DNA from: an uncultured Bacilli bacterium
Lineage (GTDB): Bacteria; Bacillota_I; Bacilli_A; RF39; UBA660
Direction: 5' to 3'
Length of the DNA: 64,000 nt
Assembly (NCBI GenBank): GCA_944350345.1
Contig: CALVOP010000003.1
Location: 24,638 to 88,637 of the forward strand
Shown here: positions 34,980 through 44,800 of the stretch, in pieces
Numbering within the stretch: position 1 is the first letter of the stretch
How the letters are laid out: each line of letters opens with the position of its first letter
Notes under the pieces: model-generated
Database searches by the model: none
Told to the model about the DNA's origin: nothing
What the model saw: only the letters and a program-made list of their open reading frames with translations
Position numbers and translations under genes: made by a program

Positions 34980-37052
34980 ATGGCGCGTGACGTATCGTTA
35001 GACAAACTTCGTAATATAGGAATAATGGCACATATTGATGCCGGAAAAACTACATTTACTGAACGTGTTCTTTTCCATACAGGAATTACACATAAAATTG
35101 GAGAAACTCACGATGGTGAATCTCAAATGGACTGGATGGAACAAGAAAAAGAGAGAGGTATAACTATTACAAGTGCAGCTACTACAGCACATTGGAAAGG
35201 TTATAGATTAAATATAATAGATACACCAGGGCACGTAGACTTCACAATAGAAGTAGCGCGTTCATTAAGGGTATTAGACGGAGCGATAGCTTTAATAGAT
35301 GCTCAAGCTGGTGTTGAAACACAAACTGAACAAGTTTGGAGACAAGCAAACGAATGGAAAGTTCCAAGAATGATATTTGCTAACAAAATGGACAAAATGG
35401 GAGCAGATTTTAAATACAGTTTAAACAGCATTAAAGAAAGATTAAGCGAAAAATCAGCACCTATTGAGTGGCCAATTGGAGCAGAAGACAATTTCAATGG
35501 AATAATCGATTTAGTTTCATTAAAAGCTTACAAATATAATGGTGAACAACACGAAGAACCAGAAGAAATAGAAATACCAGAAGATTTAAAAGACGAAGTA
35601 ATGGAAAAGAGAAACGAACTTATAGAAGCAGTTGCAGACTTTGATGACGAATTAATGGAAAACTACTTAGAGGGAAAAGAAATTACTGCTGAAGAACTTA
35701 AAAAAGCAATCAGAAAAGGCGTTTTAAGCGTAGAATTCTTCCCTGTAATGTGTGGAACAGCATTAGGAAACATTGGAGTAAAACTAGCACTTGATGCAGT
35801 ACTTGATTATTTACCAGCACCTACTGATATTGAAGCAATTAAAGGTGAAGATATGAAAGGTAATCCAATCGAAAGAAAAGCAAGTGACTCTGAACCATTC
35901 AGTGCATTAGCATTTAAAGTAATGAACGACCCATTTGTAGGAAACCTAACTTTCTTTAGAGTATATTCTGGTACATTAAAAAGTGGAAGTTACGTAATGA
36001 ATTCTACAAAAGGAGAAAAAGAAAGAATTGGACGTATTTTACAAATGCATGCCAACCAAAGAAAAGAAATTAGCGAAGTATATGCAGGAGAAATCGCTGC
36101 TGCAGTAGGATTAAAAGATACCACAACAGGAGACACATTATGTGCTGAAAATAATCAAGTAATTCTAGAAAAAATGGAATTCCCTGAACCTGTTATTCAA
36201 TTAGCAATTGAACCAAAAAGTAAAAATGACCAAGAAAAAATGGGAATTGCATTACAAAAATTAGCAAAAGAAGACCCATCATTTAAAGCTAGTACAGACC
36301 ATGAAACTGGTCAAACATTGATAGCTGGAATGGGAGAACTACATCTAGAAGTATTAGTTGATAGAATGAGAAGAGAATTTGATGTAGAAGCAAACATTGG
36401 TAAACCACAAGTTGCATACAGAGAAACATTAACACAAGCTGGAGAATGTGAAGGAAAGTACATCAAACAATCAGGTGGACGTGGACAATACGGACACGTT
36501 TGGGTTAAATTTGAACCAAACAAAGACAAAGGCTACGAATTTGTTGATGAGGTTGTAGGTGGAGTTGTACCTAGAGAATACATAGGAGTTGTAGATAAAG
36601 GTTTACAAGAAGCACTTCAAGGAGGTCTATTAGCAGGATATCCTATGATAGACGTTAAATGTACATTATTTGATGGATCATACCATGACGTCGACTCATC
36701 AGAAATGGCATTTAAAATAGCCGCTAGCATGGCACTTAAAGAAGCTAAAAACAAATGTAAACCAGTACTACTAGAACCAATTATGAACGTAAGTGTAGTT
36801 GTACCAGAAGAATTTATGGGAACAGTAATGGGAGACCTTACAAGTAGAAGAGGTAGACCACTTGGAAATGAAAGTAGAGGTCGTGACTTAGAGATAAGAG
36901 CAATGGTTCCACTTTCAGAAATGTTCGGTTATGCAACAAGTTTAAGAAGTAACACACAAGGTAGAGGTACTCACCAAATGATATTTGATCATTACGAAGA
37001 AGTACCAAAAAATATTGCTGAAGAAATTATAAAAAGAAATAGTGTTCAGTAA
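34980..37052 (+). CDS. fusA: elongation factor G
   Basis: 690-residue translocase GTPase. G1 [16 protein letters not shown]2 [12 protein letters not shown]3 DTPGHVDF and G4 NKMDKMGAD are intact, and the five-domain length is normal. No fusidic-acid resistance inference can be drawn from the sequence by eye. AAGGGAG precedes the ATG. tuf follows but has its own promoter. Confidence 0.98.
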   Translation: MARDVSLDKLRNIGIMAHIDAGKTTFTERVLFHTGITHKIGETHDGESQMDWMEQEKERGITITSAATTAHWKGYRLNIIDTPGHVDFTIEVARSLRVLDGAIALIDAQAGVETQTEQVWRQANEWKVPRMIFANKMDKMGADFKYSLNSIKERLSEKSAPIEWPIGAEDNFNGIIDLVSLKAYKYNGEQHEEPEEIEIPEDLKDEVMEKRNELIEAVADFDDELMENYLEGKEITAEELKKAIRKGVLSVEFFPVMCGTALGNIGVKLALDAVLDYLPAPTDIEAIKGEDMKGNPIERKASDSEPFSALAFKVMNDPFVGNLTFFRVYSGTLKSGSYVMNSTKGEKERIGRILQMHANQRKEISEVYAGEIAAAVGLKDTTTGDTLCAENNQVILEKMEFPEPVIQLAIEPKSKNDQEKMGIALQKLAKEDPSFKASTDHETGQTLIAGMGELHLEVLVDRMRREFDVEANIGKPQVAYRETLTQAGECEGKYIKQSGGRGQYGHVWVKFEPNKDKGYEFVDEVVGGVVPREYIGVVDKGLQEALQGGLLAGYPMIDVKCTLFDGSYHDVDSSEMAFKIAASMALKEAKNKCKPVLLEPIMNVSVVVPEEFMGTVMGDLTSRRGRPLGNESRGRDLEIRAMVPLSEMFGYATSLRSNTQGRGTHQMIFDHYEEVPKNIAEEIIKRNSVQ

Positions 37053-37074
37053 TCAAAAAAATGATAATAATACT

Positions 37075-37103
37075 TGCAAAAATTAGAAGTATTAGATAAA
37101 ATT
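37075..37103 (+). promoter_or_regulatory. promoter of tuf
   Basis: TTGCAA (37075-37080), 17 bases, TAAAAT (37098-37103), in the 85-base gap after fusA; AAAGGAGG follows before the tuf ATG. tuf can thus be read independently of the str operon. Confidence 0.7.
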
Positions 37104-37137
37104 ATATATGTAATTAAAAAAAGGAGGAAATTAAAAA

Positions 37138-38307
37138 ATGGCAAGAGAAAAATTTGATCGTTCAAAACCACATGTTAATATTGGTACTATTGGACACGTT
37201 GACCATGGTAAAACAACGTTAACAGCTGCAATTACAAAATATTTTGGTGATTTCGTTGATTATGCTGATATCGATAAAGCACCAGAAGAAAGGGAAAGAG
37301 GTATAACTATTAATACTGCTCACGTTGAGTATGAGACTGAAAATAGACACTATGCTCACGTTGACTGTCCAGGACACGCAGACTATGTAAAAAACATGAT
37401 TACAGGTGCTGCACAAATGGACGGGGCAATTCTAGTTGTTAGTGCAACAGATGGACCTATGCCTCAAACAAGAGAGCACATCTTATTATCACGTCAAGTT
37501 GGTGTACCAAGAATGGTAGTTTTCATCAACAAATGTGATATGGTAGATGATCCAGAATTACTAGATTTAGTAGAAATGGAAGTAAGAGACTTACTTACTG
37601 AATATGAATTCGATGGAGACAACACTCCAATTATAAGAGGTAGTGCATTAAAAGCACTTGAAGGAGATCCTGAAGCAGAAAAATCTATAAGAGAATTAAT
37701 GGCTGCAGTTGATACTTGGATTGAAACTCCACAAAGAGATACTGACAAACCATTCTTAATGAGTATAGAAGACGTTTTCACAATCACAGGACGTGGAACA
37801 GTTGTTACTGGTCGTGTTGAAAGAGGAAGACTAAATCTAAACGAAGAAGTTGAAATCGTTGGAATTAAACCAACACAAAAATCAGTTGTTACAGGAATCG
37901 AAATGTTCAGAAAACAACTTGAATATGCTGAAGCAGGAGATAATGCAGGTGTATTACTTCGTGGAATTAACCGTGAAGATGTTGAAAGAGGACAAGTTCT
38001 TGCAAAACCAGGAACAGTTACTCCACACAAAAAATTTAAAGCAAGCGTATATGTATTGTCTAAAGAAGAAGGCGGAAGACACACTCCATTCTTCAGTAAC
38101 TATAGACCACAATTCTACTTCAGAACTACAGATGTTACTGGTGTAATCGAATTACCACAAGGAACTGAAATGGTAATGCCAGGTGACAACGTAGATATGA
38201 CAGTTGAATTAATTACACCAATCGCTCTTGAAAACGGAACTAAATTCTCTATAAGAGAAGGTGGACGTACAGTTGGTGCTGGTGTAGTTTCAGAAATTAT
38301 CGAATAA
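37138..38307 (+). CDS. tuf: elongation factor Tu
   Basis: 389-residue GTPase carrying aminoacyl-tRNA to the ribosome. [39 protein letters not shown] and NKCDMVDD are all present. It is a few residues shorter than most EF-Tu because the switch I loop ([15 protein letters not shown]) is compact. Codon use is the most biased in the window. Terminator follows at once. Confidence 0.98.
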   Translation: MAREKFDRSKPHVNIGTIGHVDHGKTTLTAAITKYFGDFVDYADIDKAPEERERGITINTAHVEYETENRHYAHVDCPGHADYVKNMITGAAQMDGAILVVSATDGPMPQTREHILLSRQVGVPRMVVFINKCDMVDDPELLDLVEMEVRDLLTEYEFDGDNTPIIRGSALKALEGDPEAEKSIRELMAAVDTWIETPQRDTDKPFLMSIEDVFTITGRGTVVTGRVERGRLNLNEEVEIVGIKPTQKSVVTGIEMFRKQLEYAEAGDNAGVLLRGINREDVERGQVLAKPGTVTPHKKFKASVYVLSKEEGGRHTPFFSNYRPQFYFRTTDVTGVIELPQGTEMVMPGDNVDMTVELITPIALENGTKFSIREGGRTVGAGVVSEIIE

Positions 38308-38311
38308 TACA

Positions 38312-38345
38312 TTTTAAAAAGTGCGATTTCATCGTACTTTTTTTA
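38312..38345 (+). terminator. terminator after tuf
   Basis: AAAGTGCGAT pairs with ATCGTACTTT (one G-T) around TTC, followed by T run. Confidence 0.88.
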
Positions 38346-38418
38346 TTGACAAAAAATACAAATATTTGCAATTTTTAATATTTATGATATACTAAAAATA
38401 TAATAAGAGGTGAAATAG

Positions 38419-40242
38419 ATGACTAACAATTACTTTACTATATGTAGTTTATTTTATATAGTCACTATTTGCATCGCTTTTTTTATAAAAGAAAGAATAA
38501 ATTCAACTGAAACAAATATATACAAATACATAATATTAACTAATTTATTTACTGTTATAACTGCAATAATATGTTTCTTCACAATTAAATATTATGAAAT
38601 TATTCCATTTATAAACATGATAGTTTCAAAGACATTAATTGTATTAATGTTTAGTTTTCATGTATTTTTAACAGCATATATTTATTATATCTCATCTAAA
38701 AATGTAAATAAAAATAAGAAAAGTTATGTTTTTGAAATACAAATAGCATTATTATTTTATATGATATCTGTGCTTTTAATATATGCTTTACCTCTTTATT
38801 ACCACAATGACAATAATGTTATATATTCATACGGTCCAAGTGCAAACGTAACTTATATATCAACCATAGTAATATTTGGATTTTGGATTTATTGTTTAAT
38901 TAAAGATAGAAAAAACTTTAAAGATAAAAAGTATTGGCCGTTTTTTGTATTTATGATTTTAAGTATTATATGTGTTATAATACAAAAATTATATCCAGGT
39001 ATTTTAGTTTTAACTGCACTTGAAACATTTATATGTGTAATAATGTACTTTACTATAGAAAATCCTGATGTAAAATTAATTAAAGAATTAAATTTAGCAA
39101 AAGATCGGGCAGAAAAAGCCAACAGTGCAAAAACGGATTTTTTATCTAACATGTCACACGAAATAAGAACGCCATTAAATGCTATAGTAGGATTCAGCGA
39201 AACACTATCAAGAGAAAATGTACCAAGTGAAATAAAAGAAGAAGTCAAAGACATACTAATGGCAAGCGATAACCTATTAGAAATAGTAAATGGAATATTA
39301 GATATATCAAAAATAGAAGCAGACAAACTAGAAATAATTAATACACCGTATAATTTTAATAAAATAATAGATGAACTAGCAGCATTAACAAAGTCAAGAA
39401 TAGGAGACAAACCGATTGAATTTATAGTAAAAAAAGACGAATCGATACCAGAATATTTATATGGTGACAGTGGAAGAGTAAAGCAAGTAATACTAAACCT
39501 ACTTACAAATGCAGCAAAATATACACTCGATGGAAGAATAACATTTACCATAAGCAGTATAATAAAAGGAGATGCAATAAGATTAATATTCAGCGTAGAA
39601 GACACTGGAATAGGAATTAAGGAAGACAAAATAGACAAATTATTTGGAAAATTTGAAAGATTAGGAGTAGAAGACGAAATAACTATAGAAGGAACTGGTC
39701 TTGGACTAGCCATTACAAAAAAACTATTAGACTTAATGCATGGAAAAATAGTCGTTCAAAGTACATATGGTGAAGGAAGTAAATTCATAGCCTATATAGA
39801 TCAATTAATAGTAAAAGACACAACTGAAATAAAAAATAAAGAAATGAATACAGTAGTTGACATAAACGTAAATTTTGCAAACAAAAAAATACTATTAGTT
39901 GACGATAACGAACTAAACATAAAAGTTGCAAAAAGACTTTTAAAAAATTATAATTTAGATATAGAAGATGTAATGAGTGGACAAGCGTGCATTGATAAGA
40001 TAAAAACAGGAAACAAATATGATTTAATATTATTAGACGATATGATGCCAAAAATGAGTGGAAAAGATGTTATCAAAATTTTAAAATCAGATCCAGATTT
40101 CAAAATTCCAGTTATAATGTTAACAGCAAATGCTTTAACTGGTATGAAAGAAGAATACATTAATTTAGGATTTGATGGGTACTTAGCAAAACCAATTGAT
40201 AGAAAAGAAATGCTAAAAATATTAAAAAAATATTTAGGATGA
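38419..40242 (+). CDS. membrane hybrid histidine kinase
   Basis: 607 residues. About seven transmembrane helices (1-215) form the sensor, with no large outside domain. Then HisKA with FLSNMSHEIRTPLNAIVG (phospho-His near 247), the ATPase with NLLTNAAKYT, DTGIGIKED and GTGLGLAI (near 424), and a receiver from 490 with VDDNEL, phospho-acceptor Asp in LILLDDMMPKMSG (near 540), Thr in MLTANA and Lys in LAKPID, all intact. The receiver at the end needs an Hpt protein to pass the phosphate on, which is what the next gene encodes 14 bases later. Signal unknown. RBS AAGAGGTG. Confidence 0.92.
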   Translation: MTNNYFTICSLFYIVTICIAFFIKERINSTETNIYKYIILTNLFTVITAIICFFTIKYYEIIPFINMIVSKTLIVLMFSFHVFLTAYIYYISSKNVNKNKKSYVFEIQIALLFYMISVLLIYALPLYYHNDNNVIYSYGPSANVTYISTIVIFGFWIYCLIKDRKNFKDKKYWPFFVFMILSIICVIIQKLYPGILVLTALETFICVIMYFTIENPDVKLIKELNLAKDRAEKANSAKTDFLSNMSHEIRTPLNAIVGFSETLSRENVPSEIKEEVKDILMASDNLLEIVNGILDISKIEADKLEIINTPYNFNKIIDELAALTKSRIGDKPIEFIVKKDESIPEYLYGDSGRVKQVILNLLTNAAKYTLDGRITFTISSIIKGDAIRLIFSVEDTGIGIKEDKIDKLFGKFERLGVEDEITIEGTGLGLAITKKLLDLMHGKIVVQSTYGEGSKFIAYIDQLIVKDTTEIKNKEMNTVVDINVNFANKKILLVDDNELNIKVAKRLLKNYNLDIEDVMSGQACIDKIKTGNKYDLILLDDMMPKMSGKDVIKILKSDPDFKIPVIMLTANALTGMKEEYINLGFDGYLAKPIDRKEMLKILKKYLG

Positions 40243-40256
40243 AAGGTGAGTGTATT

Positions 40257-41033
40257 ATGAGAGATGTAAACAAGTTAAAAGAAAATGGAGTTAATGTTGA
40301 TAAAAGCCTAGAATTATTTGGAGACATGGAAATGTATGATGCGACATTGATTGATTTTTTAGAAGGAGTAGATGAAAAACTAAAAAACTTAGAACACTGC
40401 AAAGAAAATGCTGATATGGTTAACTATGCAATATATGTACATTCATTAAAAAGTGATGCTAGATACTTAGGATTTGAAAAATTACAAGATTTAGCATATC
40501 AACAAGAGATGAAAAGTAAAGCAAATGACATCATGTTCATATATGATCATTACGATGAGCTTATGGAAGAGGCACATAGAGTAATTGACTTAGTTAACGA
40601 TTACCTCGGTAAAGAAAAAGAACAGGTAGAAAAACCAGATTTTATTATAAAAGATAAAGCAATACTCGTTGTAGATGATTCAGACATGATAAGCAGATTT
40701 ATAAAAAAAGTATTTAATAACGATTATGAAGTCTACACAGCAAGTGATGGAGCAGAGGCAATAAAATTTTTAGAAGAAAATAGGGACAATACAAAAATAA
40801 AAGCAGCACTAATAGATTTAAATATGCCAAACGTAAATGGTTTTGAGTTATTAGACTATTTTATTAAAAATCAATTATTTATAAAAATCCCAGTTTCTAT
40901 AATAACTGGAGTTGATGATAAAGAGACAATAGAAAAGGCGTTTCAATATGGGATAGTAGATTTATTAACTAAACCATTTAATGAAAGAGATATTAAAAGA
41001 ATTGTAGAAAAAACAATTAATTATAATATATAA
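40257..41033 (+). CDS. Hpt-receiver phosphorelay protein
   Basis: 258 residues. Residues about 1-110 are a histidine phosphotransfer domain with the phospho-His in YVHSLKSDARYLG; residues about 137-258 are a receiver with VVDDSD, phospho-acceptor Asp in ALIDLNMPNVNG, ITG and Lys in LLTKPF. There is no DNA-binding, cyclase or other output domain. ATG 40257 follows AAAGGTGAG; an in-frame ATG at 40239 overlaps the kinase stop. With the preceding kinase it makes a complete His-Asp-His-Asp relay. The final effector is not in the window. Confidence 0.88.
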   Translation: MRDVNKLKENGVNVDKSLELFGDMEMYDATLIDFLEGVDEKLKNLEHCKENADMVNYAIYVHSLKSDARYLGFEKLQDLAYQQEMKSKANDIMFIYDHYDELMEEAHRVIDLVNDYLGKEKEQVEKPDFIIKDKAILVVDDSDMISRFIKKVFNNDYEVYTASDGAEAIKFLEENRDNTKIKAALIDLNMPNVNGFELLDYFIKNQLFIKIPVSIITGVDDKETIEKAFQYGIVDLLTKPFNERDIKRIVEKTINYNI

Positions 41034-41064
41034 TGTAAATTAATTATAGTATTATATATTTATA

Positions 41065-41094
41065 TTGACTATATAAAAAAAAGAGTGGTATAAT
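41065..41094 (+). promoter_or_regulatory. promoter of the prepilin gene
   Basis: TTGACT (41065-41070), 18 bases, TATAAT (41089-41094), with AGAAAGGATGG before the start codon. Confidence 0.75.
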
Positions 41095-41132
41095 TTACTC
41101 AGATAGAAAATAAGAAAGGATGGTATATTTAT

Positions 41133-41576
41133 ATGAAGAAAAACAGTAAGAAAGGGTTTACTTTAGTAGAATTAATTGCGGTTATTGCAATATTATCTAT
41201 ATTGTTAGTATTGGCATTACCACAAGTACTAGAATTATTTAATGATTCAAGAGAAAGTGCATTTATTACACAAGTTCAATCTATTTATAGAGCAGCTGAA
41301 GAACAATATGTATCTGATCAATTATTACCGAGTGCTAGTTCTACATCAGTTTCATATTGTAAATCTTCTAGTGGTTCTGGAACATCTAGTACTTTAAACA
41401 TAAGTAACGATGATGTTTATTATGATATTGAGTTTAATTCAGAAGGTCAAATAACTAAAATAATAGTAACAGATGGTAAATATTCTTATACTAATAATTC
41501 AAGTAGTGCAATTAAAATAGGCGACATTAAAGATGTAGATGAAGATATCGCCACTATAACTTGTCCTACAGAATAA
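41133..41576 (+). CDS. type IV prepilin-like (ComGC/pseudopilin) protein
   Basis: 147 residues. The basic leader MKKNSKKG is followed by the prepilin cleavage motif G|FTLVELIAVIAILSILLVLALP with Glu5 of the mature chain, so it should be cut by the prepilin peptidase at 60371-61105 and assembled through the GspF-type protein at 58539-60362. The mature part after the helix (NDSRESAFITQVQSIYRAAEEQY) is short and Ser-rich with two cysteines that could pair. Monocistronic here, not in a comG operon. Pilus, pseudopilus or DNA-uptake role cannot be told apart. Confidence 0.85.
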   Translation: MKKNSKKGFTLVELIAVIAILSILLVLALPQVLELFNDSRESAFITQVQSIYRAAEEQYVSDQLLPSASSTSVSYCKSSSGSGTSSTLNISNDDVYYDIEFNSEGQITKIIVTDGKYSYTNNSSSAIKIGDIKDVDEDIATITCPTE

Positions 41577-41609
41577 AAATTTTGCAAAATTAATGTTTTA
41601 AACTTAAAA

Positions 41610-41641
41610 AAATACAATACTTTAATCTATTGTATTTTTTT
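41610..41641 (+). terminator. terminator after the prepilin gene
   Basis: AAATACAATA pairs with TATTGTATTT followed by T. The remaining 175 bases before the next promoter show no gene or structure I can support. Confidence 0.8.
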
Positions 41642-41815
41642 AAGTTTTGATAAAATATAAAAAACATTTTTCAAATATGTTATATGTATAAATTGCTAAA
41701 CAAAATTGTATTCTAACAATATAAAATAGTAAATTTTTGGAGTAAAAGTAATTTTATGAATAAAATAAACTTCCAAATGAAAATTAGTGTTAATATTTTA
41801 TGTCTGTAATTGCAA

Positions 41816-41844
41816 TTGACATTAAGAAAAATAAAAAGTATAAT
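41816..41844 (+). promoter_or_regulatory. consensus promoter of the giant surface protein
   Basis: TTGACA (41816-41821), 17 bases, TATAAT (41839-41844): a perfect housekeeping promoter, the best in the left half, suggesting strong constitutive expression of the surface protein. Confidence 0.88.
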
Positions 41845-41865
41845 TTAATTTAGAGTAGGTGCCAT

Positions 41866-44800
41866 GTGAAAAATAGATTATATTTAATAATTGTTTTAAT
41901 AGTTTTGTGTTTAATTTTAAGTATATGTGGAACATATGCTTGTTTTAGTACAAGAATTGAAAGTACAGAGGGAAAAGTGACATTAGTCACAGATGAACTT
42001 AAGTTAATTTATACTGATACTTTAGGAATGAATGATTTATCAATACAACCAGGTTGGAGTGTGACTAAAACATTTACAGTAGAAAATACAACAAATGAAG
42101 AAAAATATTATAAAATAGTATGGAAAAACTTAGTTAATACTTTTGTAAATATTGATAATTTAACAATAACAATTAATAGCACAAACGGTGGGGGAAAATT
42201 AAGTAAAAGCTCTGTTAAAAGCAGTAGTCTTCCAGGAAATTATGACATAATTTCAAGCGTTGCTATTGCAGGAAAAACTATACAAGAGTATACAGTTACA
42301 TTTGAATATGGAAATACAATTGTGGATCAAAGTGCAGATATGGGTAAAACATTTAGTGGAAGCATAGAAATAGAAGCATTAGAAAGCGAATACACGGAAG
42401 CATATTTGTATGCACAGGTGTTAGAAGATAACCCAAATGTAGAAACAAGGACAGATTTTAGTACAATATTTACAGAGAGTAACAATGGAAACACAATATA
42501 TAAAGCAAGTGGCCAAGACGGAAAAGACACATACTACTTTGCGGGACAAGTAACAAATAATTACGTAAAATTTGCTGATAAGTACTGGAGGATAGTAAGA
42601 ATAAACGAAGATAATAGTGTACGTCTAATATATGCAGGAACAAGCGCAACAGATACAGCAGCATTTATAAGTACAAGTCAAGTATATAACTCAAGCTATA
42701 ATAATAGTGCATATGTAGGATATATGTATACGGCAAGCGAACAATATGGAACAGGAACAAATAGCTCAATAAAAACAACAGTAGATAACTGGTACACAAG
42801 TAACTTGAATAGTTACTCAGGATATATAAATAAGACAGCAATATACTGTAACGATAGAACAGTGGCAAGTGGAACATGGAGTGCAACAGGAAGTACATTC
42901 TACTATGCTGCATATGCAAGATTATATATAAATAAAACACCAACGTTTGTATGTAGTAATGCAAATGACAAATTCACAGCAAGTACAAGTACGGGAAACG
43001 GAAAACTAACATATCCAATAGGACTAATAACAGCAGACGAAATAAGCTACGCAGGTGGATTGTGGGCAACAACTAACTTAAACTATTATATAGCCCAGAA
43101 CGTATCGAGTGGAGCATCGTGGTGGTGGACAATGAGTCCGAGCTACTGGAATGGCAACTACGCTCGCGTGTTCATCGTGGGTGGGTCTTCTTACACTGGC
43201 TACTTGAGCTACGACTGGGTCAGCAACACGTACGGCGTGCGTCCCGTAATTTCTCTGAAATCTTGTGTTCTCGCATCTGGAGGAGATGGAACGGCAAGTG
43301 ATCCATATACAGTAAGTTTGACGGATGAATGTGCTAATGTAGAAAATGAGATACTAGAAGAAAATACAGTAAGAGTAAGTGCAACAACAAATGATACAAG
43401 CATGGCTTCAGTCAATGCACCAAGTTCAGTAATAATAAATAGTGGAAGTTCACATACATTTACACTTACAGTAAAAGACGGATATGAATATGAAAGCGTA
43501 ACAGGATGTAATGGGGTATTTGATACAAACACAAATAAATTAACAGTAAGCAATGTAACGAGTAATACAACATGTCAAGTTAACTTTAAATCAAACAACC
43601 ATACAGTAAATATGAATGTAAGTGGTGGAACAATAAGTCCAACGAGCGCAACAGTGAGTCATGGCTCAAGTAAGACATTTACTGTAACAGCAAGCACAGG
43701 ATATACAACAACAGGAGCAACAGTAAGTTGTACAAATGGAGTAAGTGGAAGTATAAGTGGAAGCACAGTAACAGTAAGTAATGTAACGAGCAATACAACA
43801 TGTACAGTAACATTACCATCAAAGACATATACAGTAAGTGCAACAACAAATGATACAAGTATGGCAACAGTAAATGCCCCTGCATCAGTATCAGTAAATA
43901 ACGGAAGTTCACATACATTTATATTCACAGTAAAAACAGGATATGAGTATGAAAGTGTAAGTGGATGTAATGGGGTATTTGATACAAGCACAAATAAATT
44001 AACAGTAAGTAATGTAATAAGTGATACAACATGTCAGGTAAACTTCAAAGCCAAGACATATACAGTTACTATGAGTGGAAGCGGAGGAACAATAAGTCCA
44101 ACGAGCGCAACAGTGAGTCATGGCTCAAGTAAGACATTTACTGTAACAGCAAGCACAGGATATACAACAACAGGAGCAACAGTAAGTTGTACAAACGGAG
44201 TAAGTGGAAGTATAAGTGGAAGCACAGTAACAGTAAGTAATGTAACAAGCAACACAACATGTCAAGTTAACTTTAAATTAAAGACATATACAGTAAGTGC
44301 AGCACCAAATAGTACAACATATGCAACAGTAAGTGCCCCAAGTTCTGTATCAGTAAGTCATGGGGGAAGTCATACATTCACATTTAGTGTAAAAACAGGA
44401 TACCAATATAGTAGTTTAAGCAATTGTACTGGAGGAAGTTATAATACAAGCACAAATAAATTAACAGTAAGTAATGTAACAAGTAACAGGTCATGTACTG
44501 TAAACTTTAAAGCGCTAAGCCCATTATATGCGCAAGTGTTAGAAGATAATCCAAATGTAAGTACAAGGAGTAGCTTTAGTAGTATATTTACAGCAAGTAA
44601 TAATGGAAACACAATATATAAAGCAAGCGGGCAAAACAATAAAACTACATATTATTTTGCAGGGTCTGTAACAAATAACTATGTAAAATTTGCTAATAAG
44701 TACTGGAGAATAGTAAGAATAAATGAAGATAATAGTGTTCGATTAATATATGCAGGAACAAGTGCAACAGATACAGCTGCATTTATTAGTACGAGCCAAG

